NCBI RefSeq assembly: GCF_016428855.1
Contig: NZ_JAELTN010000028.1
Location: forward strand, 1 to 64,000
Direction: 5' to 3'
DNA from: Pedobacter sp. ASV28
GTDB taxonomy: Bacteria; Bacteroidota; Bacteroidia; Sphingobacteriales; Sphingobacteriaceae
DNA: 64,000 nt
A model generated the notes under the pieces. It saw nothing but the letters and a program-made list of their open reading frames with translations, had not been told where the DNA came from and ran no database searches. This document shows, piece after piece, positions 43,626 to 52,626 of the stretch. The translations under genes were made by a program, and so were the position numbers. Position 1 is the first letter of the stretch, and the number at the start of each line of letters is the position of its first letter.

Positions 43626-45611
43626 TCATAAACTTTTGGGCAGATAGAAATAAAAGGAAACAATCTGGCCCACAACCTGCCCCCTAAACTCACCTCCGTT
43701 AAGTTTCACATATTCTTTGCACAAGTGCATGCCCAAGCCTATTCCCTTTTCATTTCCGGTTCCCGTGGTTACCGTATATGCCTTGGCACTCATTACTTCT
43801 TCTAGGTTAAATTCGCTTACGTTGGCTATTACGTTGCTTACCTTCACCCATAGTTTATCTCCAATCTGTTCTACATCAATAACTATATTCTGACCGGCAA
43901 CTGTGAATTTAACGGCATTGTCTATAAGGTTCCGCATGACCAACTGGATCTGGTTTTCATCTGCATAGACTAAGGTATCACCATTAATATCCAACCGTAT
44001 ATTTACCGCTTTGGTTTGGGCCAAGGGCGAGTACACCAATATCAGGTCGTCTATAAGTAGTTTGAGGTCAAATTCGGTAGCTTCCATCCCTATTCCCTCC
44101 ATCTGTCCCTTTGCCCAATACAACAGGTTATTAATGGTGTTGTGAATGGTATCTATATTTTTTTTGTTCTCGTTCAACAGCATCTTAAGCTCTTCAAAGG
44201 AAAGCATATCCATATCTTTTAAGGTAAATATGCTAATGAGGCTGTTAAAAGGGCTTCGCAGATCGTGGGCTATAATAGAAAAAAGCTTATTTTTTACTGC
44301 GTTAGATTCTTCAAGCTGCGCAATGGTATCTTTGAGTTTGGCGGTACGCCCTTCTACCAGTTTTTCCAAACGCTGCTTTTGTGTTTGAACCAGTTGGTAA
44401 TTTTCTTCCCTTACCTTTTTTTCGTTATTTATAATATTGGTATAACGATTACCTAGGGCAAAGGCCAAAAATAGCAATTCTACTGTTGACCCTAGGGGCA
44501 GAAACCAAAAACTATAATCGCGGAACTCAAGTATTCCCTGCATGCTCAATACCATGATAATAAGGGTAACGGAAATGGCACTCCAGGCCAGTATATAATA
44601 TTTGGCCGTGTTATTTCCCTTTCTATAGGCAATTATACCAGTAAGCATGAGCAATATGGGCGAAAACAGGGAAAGGAGCTGTGTAAATATGGTGGTTATA
44701 CTCTTATAGCCAGCCAAGCTAAGAAGCATAAGTATTAAACAGAGTATAATGATCACGTTACAAACCTTTGATATGCGTGGGGAAATGGCTTTCAGGTTAA
44801 AAAAATTATTGGAGAACTGAATGGAACTTGCAATGGCAATTCCGACAAAAAAATGTGGGTATTGGTTAAGGTAAATGCGAAAGTTTTCTCCAAAAAGGTA
44901 ACCGTATCCACGTAAATAGCAGCCCACATATACACCAAAGGCAAATACATATAGGCAATAGTAGAGGTAGGTTCTATCTTTTAAGCTGAAATAGAGAAAG
45001 AGGTTGAATATCAACAAGGTCAAGAGCATACCTATATAGATCTTTTCCAGACTGATCCTGATAGAGTTCTGGTTAAAGTCTCCATCTCTTGAACTCATCA
45101 TTTTAAGGGGCAGAAGCAAAATGTTATGGGTCTTTACCCTTAGCCAAAGGGTGTGCACGGCGTCTCTTTCCTTAAAATTTGGCAGCGGAAATACAAAGTT
45201 ATTGGACGTAATTACCCCTGGCAATGATTTTCTTATTGATCCGGCATGTAGGGCAATAAAGCCCGTGTCGGCTGGAATATAGCAATCTATATTCTCTATA
45301 TTGGGAATATCAACTATAAGATAGTCTTGCATGGCCGTTGAGCTGGTAAAAGCTATTTTTATCCAAAATGCCGATTGTGTATTGCTCAGATTCAGAATAT
45401 CCTTATTGCTTTTCCTAAATGCACCTTCACCATCAAGCTGTATTACATCTGCCAGTTTCAGGACTGCCTTCTTATCTTCATAATAGGTAACCTGTTTTCC
45501 AATGTTAAGATTGGAGAAATGGTGTTCCAGATGTACAACCTGAGCTGTTGCACCAAATAAAAAGCTCACTACAAAAAATGCTAGAATGGCTAGGTAACGC
45601 ATATGTTTCAT
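43626..45611 (-). CDS. 7TMR-DISM sensor histidine kinase with altered ATP-binding box
   Basis: A 661-residue receptor kinase. Signal peptide to about residue 24 (Met4 is an alternative start), DISMED2 periplasmic domain (about 30-180), seven membrane helices (about 185-392), coiled coil (395-437), HisKA with His449 in FSIIAHDLRSPFN, and HATPase_c with N-box RNLIDNAVKFT and G2 box NEKGIGLGMHL. The G1 box, normally DxGxG, reads KVSNVIANV at 590-598, lacking the aspartate that contacts adenine and both glycines. Kinase activity may be reduced or unusual. Same receptor class as the regulator at 37.8-39.7 kb, but with the ordinary kinase output. Confidence 0.9.
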   Translation of the reverse strand: MKHMRYLAILAFFVVSFLFGATAQVVHLEHHFSNLNIGKQVTYYEDKKAVLKLADVIQLDGEGAFRKSNKDILNLSNTQSAFWIKIAFTSSTAMQDYLIVDIPNIENIDCYIPADTGFIALHAGSIRKSLPGVITSNNFVFPLPNFKERDAVHTLWLRVKTHNILLLPLKMMSSRDGDFNQNSIRISLEKIYIGMLLTLLIFNLFLYFSLKDRTYLYYCLYVFAFGVYVGCYLRGYGYLFGENFRIYLNQYPHFFVGIAIASSIQFSNNFFNLKAISPRISKVCNVIIILCLILMLLSLAGYKSITTIFTQLLSLFSPILLMLTGIIAYRKGNNTAKYYILAWSAISVTLIIMVLSMQGILEFRDYSFWFLPLGSTVELLFLAFALGNRYTNIINNEKKVREENYQLVQTQKQRLEKLVEGRTAKLKDTIAQLEESNAVKNKLFSIIAHDLRSPFNSLISIFTLKDMDMLSFEELKMLLNENKKNIDTIHNTINNLLYWAKGQMEGIGMEATEFDLKLLIDDLILVYSPLAQTKAVNIRLDINGDTLVYADENQIQLVMRNLIDNAVKFTVAGQNIVIDVEQIGDKLWVKVSNVIANVSEFNLEEVMSAKAYTVTTGTGNEKGIGLGMHLCKEYVKLNGGEFRGQVVGQIVSFYFYLPKSL

Positions 45612-45831
45612 TAAGGCCTTCCTAAAATAATCAAATAATTGAGATTTGCCCCTAATTTTAACACCTCGTTAGATTGGGTAGACATTTTATGCTTTTCTAC
45701 TTTATTTCAAACCAAAAGCCCTATAGCAATGTTAGGTTATATAATATTTGGAGGCTACATGGCTGTTTAACTTGGGCCCGGAATAAAAAATCAATATAAT
45801 AGCCTCTATTATTAATTAACCTAAAACAATC

Positions 45832-46077
45832 ATGAACTACCTTAATCCAGAGTTTTATATTATTGCTGCCATTGATGACAAGGAAAGGCATATTAGGGTA
45901 AAACCTTTAGAAACTACCGATGGTATCTCCTACTTTGTATGTTTTATTGGCGAAAAGGAAATTAGCCAACTGAGAAAAGAGGTTTATGGGAAATGGGAAC
46001 AGCTGTGGGGAGCGCTTAATGAAAAGGCTGTAGCTAACCTGGGGCATGCCATAGAGGAGAAGATAACGCCAACGTAG
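45832..46077 (+). CDS. Small protein of unknown function
   Basis: An 81-residue cytoplasmic protein, starting at ATG 45832 and ending before a repeat block. The sequence has a balanced, protein-like composition (FYIIAAIDDKERHIRVKPLE, then a helix-rich end QLRKEVYGKWEQLWGALNEK). I do not recognise the family. It stands alone on the plus strand between two minus-strand signalling genes. Codon use resembles its neighbours. Confidence 0.65.
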   Translation: MNYLNPEFYIIAAIDDKERHIRVKPLETTDGISYFVCFIGEKEISQLRKEVYGKWEQLWGALNEKAVANLGHAIEEKITPT

Positions 46078-46081
46078 TGGT

Positions 46082-46345
46082 TTTTGGTTGGTTCGTTTTT
46101 TGGTTGGTTGGAGTCCGAAGTTGGGTGTTGGAAGAATAAGAAGAATGGAACAAAGAATAAGGAATAAAGACACTTTTACTTTCATAAATCCATCATATGC
46201 AATTGAATTCGTCTATTACACCAATTTGTTTGCCAGAGCACAACCTTTTTCGATAGCAAAGGAAAACTATATTGTAAATTGATTAGAGTCCGAGGTCGAA
46301 TGTCCGAAGACCGAAGTTTGAGGAGCAATGAGAAAAGACTGAAAT
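46082..46345. repeat. Repeat-rich spacer with TTGG and GTCCGAAG units
   Basis: After the 81-residue gene come TTGGTTGG units (46084-46110) and GGAGTCCGAAGTTGGGTGTTGG (from 46110), then at 46286-46320 GAGTCCGAGGTCGAATGTCC and GAAGACCGAAG. These words are the same as those beside the CCAA tracts at 13.9 and 18.4 kb, here with the TTGG strand on top. No convincing gene lies in the 296-bp gap. Confidence 0.55.
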
Positions 46346-46373
46346 GGAAAGTTTAAAGCGTGGGTATTATCGC

Positions 46374-47054
46374 TTATATGAGAATACCGTTTGTTAAACA
46401 AAATTTAATGAGGGCAGCAGTATTTCTGACCCCGGTTTTACTGATCATCTGTAACCTATGGCCTTCTACGGTACGCTTGCTCGTAAACAGTTTTTCTGCA
46501 ATCTCCACATTGGTATAACCTTCGGCTATTAGATTTAATATTTCAATTTCTCTTTCTGAAAATTCTATATCGGTATTTAGATGGTGCTGGCTTGTGGACC
46601 ACGACCATAAAGATTTTTTCAATAATTGGTGCGAAAGTTCTGTACATAAATAAAAAGAACCACCTGCAACCTGTCTAATGGCGAACAGCAATTCTTCTTT
46701 ATTGATGCTTTTTAACAGATAGGCATCTACGCCCGCCTTAAATGCCAGAGTGAGGTATTTTTCGTGATCCAACATTGATAATATGATTATCTTAATACCA
46801 GGATAATCTTTCTTTAACCTAGCCGTTAGTTCCAGCCCATCTATTTCTGGCATGTTAATGTCTGCAATTACCAAGTCGATACCATCTCCATACTTTTCCA
46901 GCTCATCTAAAATATCCTGCCCGTTGGCACCTTCTCCCACTACCTCTATATCTTCATATTTGTCCAATAATAATTTTATACCATTTCTAACCAAATGATG
47001 GTCATCTGCCAATAAAACCTTTATGATATTTGTTTTTTTAATCGGAGAAGTCAT
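46374..47054 (-). CDS. NarL/LuxR-family response regulator
   Basis: A 226-residue response regulator. The receiver (about 11-130) has the acidic pair in LLADDHH, phosphoacceptor Asp65 in LVIADINMPEIDG and the conserved Lys in YLLKSINKEEL. The LuxR HTH (about 160-218) is FSEREIEILNLIAEGYTN then EIAEKLFTSKRTVEGH. Its start overlaps the end of the upstream PAS histidine kinase by 17 bp (47038-47054), so the two are translationally coupled and form a cognate pair. Target genes are unknown. Confidence 0.95.
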   Translation of the reverse strand: MTSPIKKTNIIKVLLADDHHLVRNGIKLLLDKYEDIEVVGEGANGQDILDELEKYGDGIDLVIADINMPEIDGLELTARLKKDYPGIKIIILSMLDHEKYLTLAFKAGVDAYLLKSINKEELLFAIRQVAGGSFYLCTELSHQLLKKSLWSWSTSQHHLNTDIEFSEREIEILNLIAEGYTNVEIAEKLFTSKRTVEGHRLQMISKTGVRNTAALIKFCLTNGILI

Positions 47055-48153
47055 GGAGCGGTATATTAATTAAAACTTTTGTTCCTTTATTTGGTGCAGT
47101 AAAAACATCAAATACACCATTTAAAATATCTATTCTATTGGCTATGTTCTTAAGCCCGAAGCCATTTAAGGCCTCTGACCATGCTTTACTTTCCATGCCT
47201 TTTCCATTATCGGTCTGGCTAATATAAAGCTGGTCATTTTTTTGCAGTACAAGCACATTTATAAGCGTTGCGTCCGCATATTTAATGGAATTGTTGAGCA
47301 GTTCCTGTATCATTCTGTAAATAATGATTTCCAGGTTTCGGTTCAACCTTTCTACCTTCAAATCGAAACTGAACTTAAAGGCGATGTTTAAGGGTTTCAA
47401 TTTTTTCTTCAGCATGTCTGCCAGTGCTATTTCCAACCCCATGTCATTCAACAAGATTGGTGTGAGTTCGAAAGAGATCTGCCTGACCTTTTGGATTGCC
47501 CTATTGAGCAGTTCGCTGCTTTCTTTTTCTGCACTACCCAAATTTAGCTGTGCGGCAAATAACAACTGCCCTACTTCGTTATGCAGAGCTTCGGCAATAT
47601 GGCTACGTTCATTTTCCTGTGCGTGCATAATTGCCTTTAGAATTTCCCTTTGCTGGTTGGCCTTCAGCTTCAGCTTTTCTTCCAAGAGATTATTTTTTTC
47701 CTCCTCTAAGATGACCTGATCTGTTATATTTTGGGAAATTCCTATAATTTGAACGGGTATTCCCTCTTCATCACGCTTAAATACCTTTTGCTTGGATACC
47801 AGCCAGTGCACCTTGCCCTGATAATCGATAATACGGTATTTCACTTCTTCTATATCTTCATCTGCCGCATATTTTAGGTTGGCAATACTTTCAAAGTATT
47901 TATCCTTATCTTCTGGATGGACTATCTTCTCAAAAAAATAGGCGCCCATATCGGCTATTTTCTTTTGGGTCATGTTAAACAAGCTCTGTATCCTGGTATT
48001 TGAATAGATAATTCTCATACACCTGACATCGGTTAGGTACAACATGTCTGGAACTGCATCAGCGATCTTAAAAATCATTGATGATTCGATCTCAAAATTT
48101 TCTGCTGTTTGTGCTATGACCTCGAAATTTATAGAATCTTTTAAGCTCTTCAT
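47038..48153 (-). CDS. PAS-domain sensor histidine kinase (HisKA_3/NarQ-like)
   Basis: A 371-residue soluble kinase without membrane segments. A PAS domain with PAC (about 27-148, from DAVPDMLYLTD to IIGISQNITDQV) senses a cytosolic signal. The dimerisation helix has His191 in ERSHIAEALHNEVGQLL, of the HisKA_3 type that pairs with LuxR regulators, followed by HATPase_c with LLNNSIKYAD, NGKGM and GFGLKNIANR. It overlaps the response regulator gene by 17 bp. The PAS ligand is not evident (no heme or flavin signature seen by eye). Confidence 0.93.
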   Translation of the reverse strand: MKSLKDSINFEVIAQTAENFEIESSMIFKIADAVPDMLYLTDVRCMRIIYSNTRIQSLFNMTQKKIADMGAYFFEKIVHPEDKDKYFESIANLKYAADEDIEEVKYRIIDYQGKVHWLVSKQKVFKRDEEGIPVQIIGISQNITDQVILEEEKNNLLEEKLKLKANQQREILKAIMHAQENERSHIAEALHNEVGQLLFAAQLNLGSAEKESSELLNRAIQKVRQISFELTPILLNDMGLEIALADMLKKKLKPLNIAFKFSFDLKVERLNRNLEIIIYRMIQELLNNSIKYADATLINVLVLQKNDQLYISQTDNGKGMESKAWSEALNGFGLKNIANRIDILNGVFDVFTAPNKGTKVLINIPLHDFSD

Positions 48154-48198
48154 AACAATTTTATGCCGATAAAGAATTCAGTCGAACTATAAATATAC

Positions 48199-48297
48199 TA
48201 ATTTTTATTGAATTTTTCAAGTTAAAAAGAGAGCGTTAATTTGGCGAGCGTATTATTTAGAGAGAGAGTGCCAACTTATAAAATTCAATAAAAATTA
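48199..48297. repeat. Large inverted repeat, 25-bp arms
   Basis: The arm at 48199-48223 (TAATTTTTATTGAATTTT...) is the reverse complement of 48273-48297 with only two mismatches; they enclose 49 bp. The element fills the gap between the DUF892 gene stop (48299) and the PAS kinase start (48153). It may be a terminator-like hairpin or a small MITE; a TA is found at each outer end. Confidence 0.7.
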
Positions 48298-48298
48298 C

Positions 48299-48865
48299 TT
48301 ATTTGTGCTCGAAAACAGTTTCCTTTGTTTTGTAATTGGCATCAATTAAAGAAAGTCGTTCTTCCATTCTGAGCTTATTATGTATAATGATCTTTAGCAG
48401 GTTAATCATTTCTTCTTTTTGTACCATCCTGGCTTTTTTTAACAGTGCCTGATAGATAGCCATTTGATATTCTTCTACCTGTTGTATACATACGGTGAGG
48501 CCTGCATTTCGTAAAAAACCATCACGATGAGTAATATCGATAATGTCATAGCATTCTTCTATGAGGATATTAACATCTGCATCATCCTTGTCTAAGCTGT
48601 CAAGGCCCAGCATTTCAAATATCTTTTCCAAACGGTTTAGATTTTCCTTGGTACTGCGCTGTAGCTTGTTGATTACCTGAAGCAGTTCTGCACTATTTGC
48701 CCCCAACAATAATACCGGCAATGCCTCCAACCAGTTTTTTTCGGCACTATAAATGGTCTGTAAGTGCTCTATGAAAGTATAATCACTGTAATCAGCATTA
48801 ATTAGTGCCTGATTATTCGCTTTTTTCTGGTTAACCCTGTTTATTGGAGGATTGCTTAGTTTCAT
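48299..48865 (-). CDS. DUF892 (YciE/YciF-type) ferritin-like protein
   Basis: A 188-residue helical protein of the DUF892 family (PF05974). The characteristic N-terminal helix is FIEHLQTIYSAEKNWLEALP, and further helices contain the Glu-rich spots expected of a ferritin-like four-helix bundle (VEEYQMAIYQALLKKAR, KLRMEERLSLID). YciE and YciF in enterobacteria are general-stress proteins of uncertain biochemistry. It lies upstream of the PAS kinase/regulator pair on the same strand, separated by a large inverted repeat, so it may be a separate unit. Confidence 0.85.
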   Translation of the reverse strand: MKLSNPPINRVNQKKANNQALINADYSDYTFIEHLQTIYSAEKNWLEALPVLLLGANSAELLQVINKLQRSTKENLNRLEKIFEMLGLDSLDKDDADVNILIEECYDIIDITHRDGFLRNAGLTVCIQQVEEYQMAIYQALLKKARMVQKEEMINLLKIIIHNKLRMEERLSLIDANYKTKETVFEHK

Positions 48866-49069
48866 TATAGAATTAATTTAAGTTTTGACCTTTATGTGCT
48901 GCTAATGTTGTGCAACTTTATTGTCATGATCTAATTTCCAATGATAGATTTATCCTACAAAGGTGATTTATACCTAAAATACTCATATAAATACCTGTTT
49001 TGTGCAAAATGACAACGATTGTATTCTTCTCTATTCACTTGCCCACGCTTTATCACTATATAAAGAGCA

Positions 49070-49450
49070 TTACTTGGTAATGCGCCATCCTATTATCGGT
49101 AAGGTTGCCCCAGATATGTAGCTGGCTGCTTTAGAGGCCAAAAATAAAAAGGCCGATGCGACTTCAATTGGCTGTCCAGGTTTTCCCATAGCGGCATTAT
49201 CTAAAAAAAATTCAAAATCGAGTTTTGTAGACGAGATTAACGGTGTCCACAGCTAATGAGCACATCGGCGCCTCTCTGGCAAACACAATAGCTACCGCAT
49301 GTCCAATTCCAGAATCTCCACCAGCTATGATTATTTTTTTATTTACGAAACGGTTGTACCCTATGCAACTATCTTCGCGGTGGTCGGCTTTTGGCCTCAT
49401 CTCATCTTCTGTTCCACGAGGATTTTGTCTGGCGTAGAAAAAGGTGGTGA
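49070..49450 (-). pseudogene. Collapsed short-chain dehydrogenase (SDR) gene
   Basis: Two pieces of one SDR remain. The upstream piece (about 49450-49212) reads RGTEDEMRPKADHREDS then KKIIIAGGDSGIGHAVAIVF, the N-terminus and TGxxxGIG cofactor loop of YhxC/GspA39-like stress dehydrogenases (the Thr of TGG is Ala here). The downstream piece (about 49200-49070), in another frame, reads MGKPGQPIEVASAFLFLAS then SYISGATLPIIGWRITK and a stop, the family's C-terminus. Roughly 170 residues between them, including the SYK catalytic triad, are missing. So this is a remnant by deletion, not a functional gene. Confidence 0.8.
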
Positions 49451-49700
49451 AGCAAACCTATTTGTTGGATTTTAATTTTCAGTTTTCATAATTCTACTAT
49501 TGGTAAGTTATACGCTTACAAAACAATATTTTATGTATGTTATCCATTTTTTACGTCAATACGCTTTTATTGTTCATAAAAAATGAATTTTAGGGATTTC
49601 CCCCTTTAATTCTAGTATTAACGTCTCTTGATATTAAAAGCCATTTTTTTTATAACAAAAGCTACAATTGGTTGTTAAGCTATCAGTGAAAATTCTAATC

Positions 49701-49850
49701 ATGAAAACTATCCAAAAAGCCGTAAAAGATAAAAGTGCACCTCTCAAAAAGGTAAAAAAAAGCACATTGGAGACCGATAGGCCTTTAGCCGAAAAGGATG
49801 AAGTAAAACAAGCAGAAGAAAGATTGCGTGCCAAACAACAGCAACCTTAA
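49701..49850 (+). CDS. Small basic protein of unknown function
   Basis: A 49-residue, lysine- and glutamate-rich peptide from the ATG at 49701 (MKTIQKAVKDKSAPLKKVKK). The frame is open 11 codons upstream, but the internal Met gives the more typical start. It has no signal or membrane segment and looks disordered or helical. Similar short charged proteins accompany stress genes in this group, but I do not recognise it. The 312 bp after it, up to the glycosyltransferase start, show no gene or clear signal. Confidence 0.5.
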   Translation: MKTIQKAVKDKSAPLKKVKKSTLETDRPLAEKDEVKQAEERLRAKQQQP

Positions 49851-50162
49851 TTTGAGTTACCACCTCTTCCGTCTCAAAAATAGTCATCTGTCGAAGATTT
49901 GTTCCTGCTGGATGAGTTGGTGCTTTTCTTGCCCAAGAAAAACTAATGGCGGTAGCTTGTTTTTAAAAATTGGCTACGTTATTTACAATTGTGCTTTAAT
50001 ATTCCAATTTTCTGGGCATACCTGTATAAATACAGAAAAATGTCATTCAATGGCGGGCAACTACGTATTGTTTTAGCCGTGCCACTTTACCCAAAACCTT
50101 TTCCGAACATCAATTGTTCAATTAATATCCCTGTTCTGGTACTTATTAAAAAATATTCGAAA

Positions 50163-52436
50163 ATGAAAATAGCCTATATTAGCACATCCTTACCTACAGA
50201 ATGTGGTATAGCCACCTTTAACGCCAATCTTTTTCTTGCCATAAACCAGCACAAAACTGTTTCCAATGACAGTTTTGTAGTGGCCTTAAGCGATTCGGAA
50301 GAACTTAAGGCCTATAATTATCCGCCAGAAGTTAAATACATCATTCGGCAGAACAATCAGAAAGACTACTTAAGGGCTGCTGACTATGTGAATACCAGTC
50401 AGGTAGATGCCTGCATTATAGAACACGAGTTTGGCATATATGGTGGGGAGAGCGGTTTATATGTGCTTTCTCTAATGGCCAGGATAAACAAGCCTATTAT
50501 TACCATTTTACATACCGTACTCAAGCAGCCCAGTTACGTACAACAGACCATTATCCAGCAAATCGCCAAACGATCGGCCAAGATTGTGGTGATGAGCCAG
50601 AAAGCAATAGGATTTTTAACCTCCATCTACAACATTCCCAAGTCAAAAATCAAATATATTGAACACGGTGTTGCCGATCTTGAACCTCCTACCACCAATC
50701 CCATTAAAAATGCCTATCCTTTCAAAGATAAAAAGGTGTTGTTCACTTTTGGGCTGATTAGCCGAAATAAGGGATTAGAGACTGCCATTAGTGCCTTACC
50801 AGAAATTATCAAACAACACCCGGATTCGATTTATGTAGTGCTGGGCAATACCCACCCAGGGGTAGTAAAAAATGTTGGAGAGGAATATAGGGACAGCTTA
50901 AAACGTTTGGCCAGAAAGTTGGATGTAGAGAAACATTTGGTTTTTGTGAATAAATTTGTTGACGAGAAGGAACTGCACCATTATCTTTCGGCGGCAGATA
51001 TCTATATTACCCCCTACCTAAATGAAGCCCAAATTACTAGCGGTACCTTATCTTATGCCGTTGGCGCTGGTGCAGCCGTAATTTCTACCCCCTATTGGCA
51101 TGCCCAGGAATTGTTAAGCAATAACCGTGGCCTCCTGTTTGATTTTCAGGATTCGCAACAGTTGGCAACATTGGTTAATGATCTTTTTGCCCACCCCTCT
51201 AAATTGAACCAACTGAAATACAATGCTTACCGATATGGGTTATCTTTAAGATGGCCCAATATTGGAAAAAACTACATCGCGGTGCTTCAAGAGGCCATAC
51301 AGGAAACGGAGCGGGCCAGTCTTCAAGGCAAACCCATTATTGACGCCGATAGCATGCCTACCTTTAACCTTAGCCATGTAAAGCGCTTGACAGATGATAC
51401 AGGTATTGTTCAACATGCCAAATATGGTATTCCGAACTTAAAGGAAGGTTATTGTTTAGATGATAATGCAAGGGCATTGATTATGGCTCTTATGGCCTTT
51501 AAACAGTATAAGAGCAGGGAGGCGCTGGAATTACTGCCCGTGTACCTTAGCTATATCCAATATATGCAAAGGGAAGATGGTAATTTTAGAAACTTTTTAA
51601 GTTTTGACCGCAACTATTTGGACGAAGTTGGTTCTGAAGATTCCTTCGGAAGAACGATCTGGTCATTAGGCTATCTTATTAACCACGCTCCCAACAACTC
51701 ATACAAGGAATTTGCCACAGAGCTATTTCTTAAATCGGTTCCACATTTTAGCCAGTTGCAACATCTTAGGGGCGTAACCAATACCATTATTGGTCTTTAC
51801 CATTATCTGGTCATAAACCCCCACCACGTTGAAATGATGACCGAAATGCAACAATTGGTAGATCCATTAGTAAAGGCATATGAAAACAACAGTAACAAGC
51901 AATGGCAGTGGTTTGAACAGCAGCTTACCTATGACAATGCCCTACTACCTCTTGCATTGCTATGTCATTACCAGATTACAAAAGAGGAAAAATCATTTAC
52001 GATTGCCAAGAAGACCTTAGATTTCTTGACGGAAAAAACTTTGGGCAAGGGCTATCTAAATCCGGTTGGGAACAATGGTTGGCTAAAGAAAAATGAGCCC
52101 ATGGCACTATACGATCAGCAGGCTATAGAAACCATGGCCATGGTACTGGTATATTTTAAGGCCTATGAAATTACCAAAGAACTCAAATACATGCATCATT
52201 TATACCAAAGTTATCAATGGTTCTTAGGTGAAAACAGCCTTAACCTACCTTTATATGACCATGAAACCAAAGGTTGCGCTGATGGTCTACAAGCTCTTGG
52301 TGTAAACAGAAACCAAGGGGCTGAAAGCACATTAGCCTATCTTATTTCACATTTGGTGGTGTTCAAAGCTTTGGAGATAGAATATAAATATCTGGCCGAT
52401 GACAATAAAATAAAAGAGGATATTCTAGAGAACTAA
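50163..52436 (+). CDS. GT4 glycosyltransferase fused to a C-terminal alpha/alpha-barrel-like domain
   Basis: 757 residues from the ATG at 50163 (MKIAYISTSLPTECGIATFN); 58 more codons upstream are open but read as non-coding. Residues 1-390 form a GT-B glycosyltransferase of family 4, with FTFGLISRNKGLETAISALP, the nucleotide-sugar region DIYITPYLNEAQITSGTLSY and the glycine-rich AVGAGAAVISTPYWHAQE. Residues about 410-757 are helix-rich with KEGYCLDDNARALIMALM and GNFRNFLSFDRNY, resembling a six-hairpin toroid. The enzyme probably makes a mannose- or glucose-containing product; its convergent neighbour is a GH130 enzyme that acts on beta-mannosides. Cytoplasmic, no signal. Confidence 0.87.
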   Translation: MKIAYISTSLPTECGIATFNANLFLAINQHKTVSNDSFVVALSDSEELKAYNYPPEVKYIIRQNNQKDYLRAADYVNTSQVDACIIEHEFGIYGGESGLYVLSLMARINKPIITILHTVLKQPSYVQQTIIQQIAKRSAKIVVMSQKAIGFLTSIYNIPKSKIKYIEHGVADLEPPTTNPIKNAYPFKDKKVLFTFGLISRNKGLETAISALPEIIKQHPDSIYVVLGNTHPGVVKNVGEEYRDSLKRLARKLDVEKHLVFVNKFVDEKELHHYLSAADIYITPYLNEAQITSGTLSYAVGAGAAVISTPYWHAQELLSNNRGLLFDFQDSQQLATLVNDLFAHPSKLNQLKYNAYRYGLSLRWPNIGKNYIAVLQEAIQETERASLQGKPIIDADSMPTFNLSHVKRLTDDTGIVQHAKYGIPNLKEGYCLDDNARALIMALMAFKQYKSREALELLPVYLSYIQYMQREDGNFRNFLSFDRNYLDEVGSEDSFGRTIWSLGYLINHAPNNSYKEFATELFLKSVPHFSQLQHLRGVTNTIIGLYHYLVINPHHVEMMTEMQQLVDPLVKAYENNSNKQWQWFEQQLTYDNALLPLALLCHYQITKEEKSFTIAKKTLDFLTEKTLGKGYLNPVGNNGWLKKNEPMALYDQQAIETMAMVLVYFKAYEITKELKYMHHLYQSYQWFLGENSLNLPLYDHETKGCADGLQALGVNRNQGAESTLAYLISHLVVFKALEIEYKYLADDNKIKEDILEN

Positions 52437-52446
52437 AGCTATAGGA

Positions 52447-52540
52447 GCTGTGCAAAAGGCTTGTATGCCTTACTTAAAGCAATATTAAACTGTTATATCC
52501 TTTCTATTTTTAGGGGATAGGGTTTAGCCTTTTGCTCAGC
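52447..52540. terminator. Inverted repeat between convergent genes, probable bidirectional terminator
   Basis: GCTGTGCAAAAGGCT (52447-52461) pairs with AGCCTTTTGCTCAGC (52526-52540) with one mismatch; five T residues follow at 52542-52546 on the plus strand. Inside, AAGGC-TTGTAT-GCCTT (52456-52471) forms a competing short hairpin with the left arm. Confidence 0.5.
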
Positions 52541-52626
52541 CTTTTTGATGGGGAAAATACCATTTAGTGCATGTTGTTGGCATTCAATTTTTGTTATCCT
52601 TTGTTTATCTTCTAAAATGGGAAAAC

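Noticed and set aside
46088..46282. 64-residue open frame after the 81-residue gene
   Set aside because: It begins inside the TTGG/GTCCGAAG repeat block, and its first part merely translates the repeat.
49989..50162. 58-codon N-terminal extension of the glycosyltransferase
   Set aside because: The GT-B fold begins at MKIAYISTSLPTECG (50163); the upstream codons have no homology-like features.
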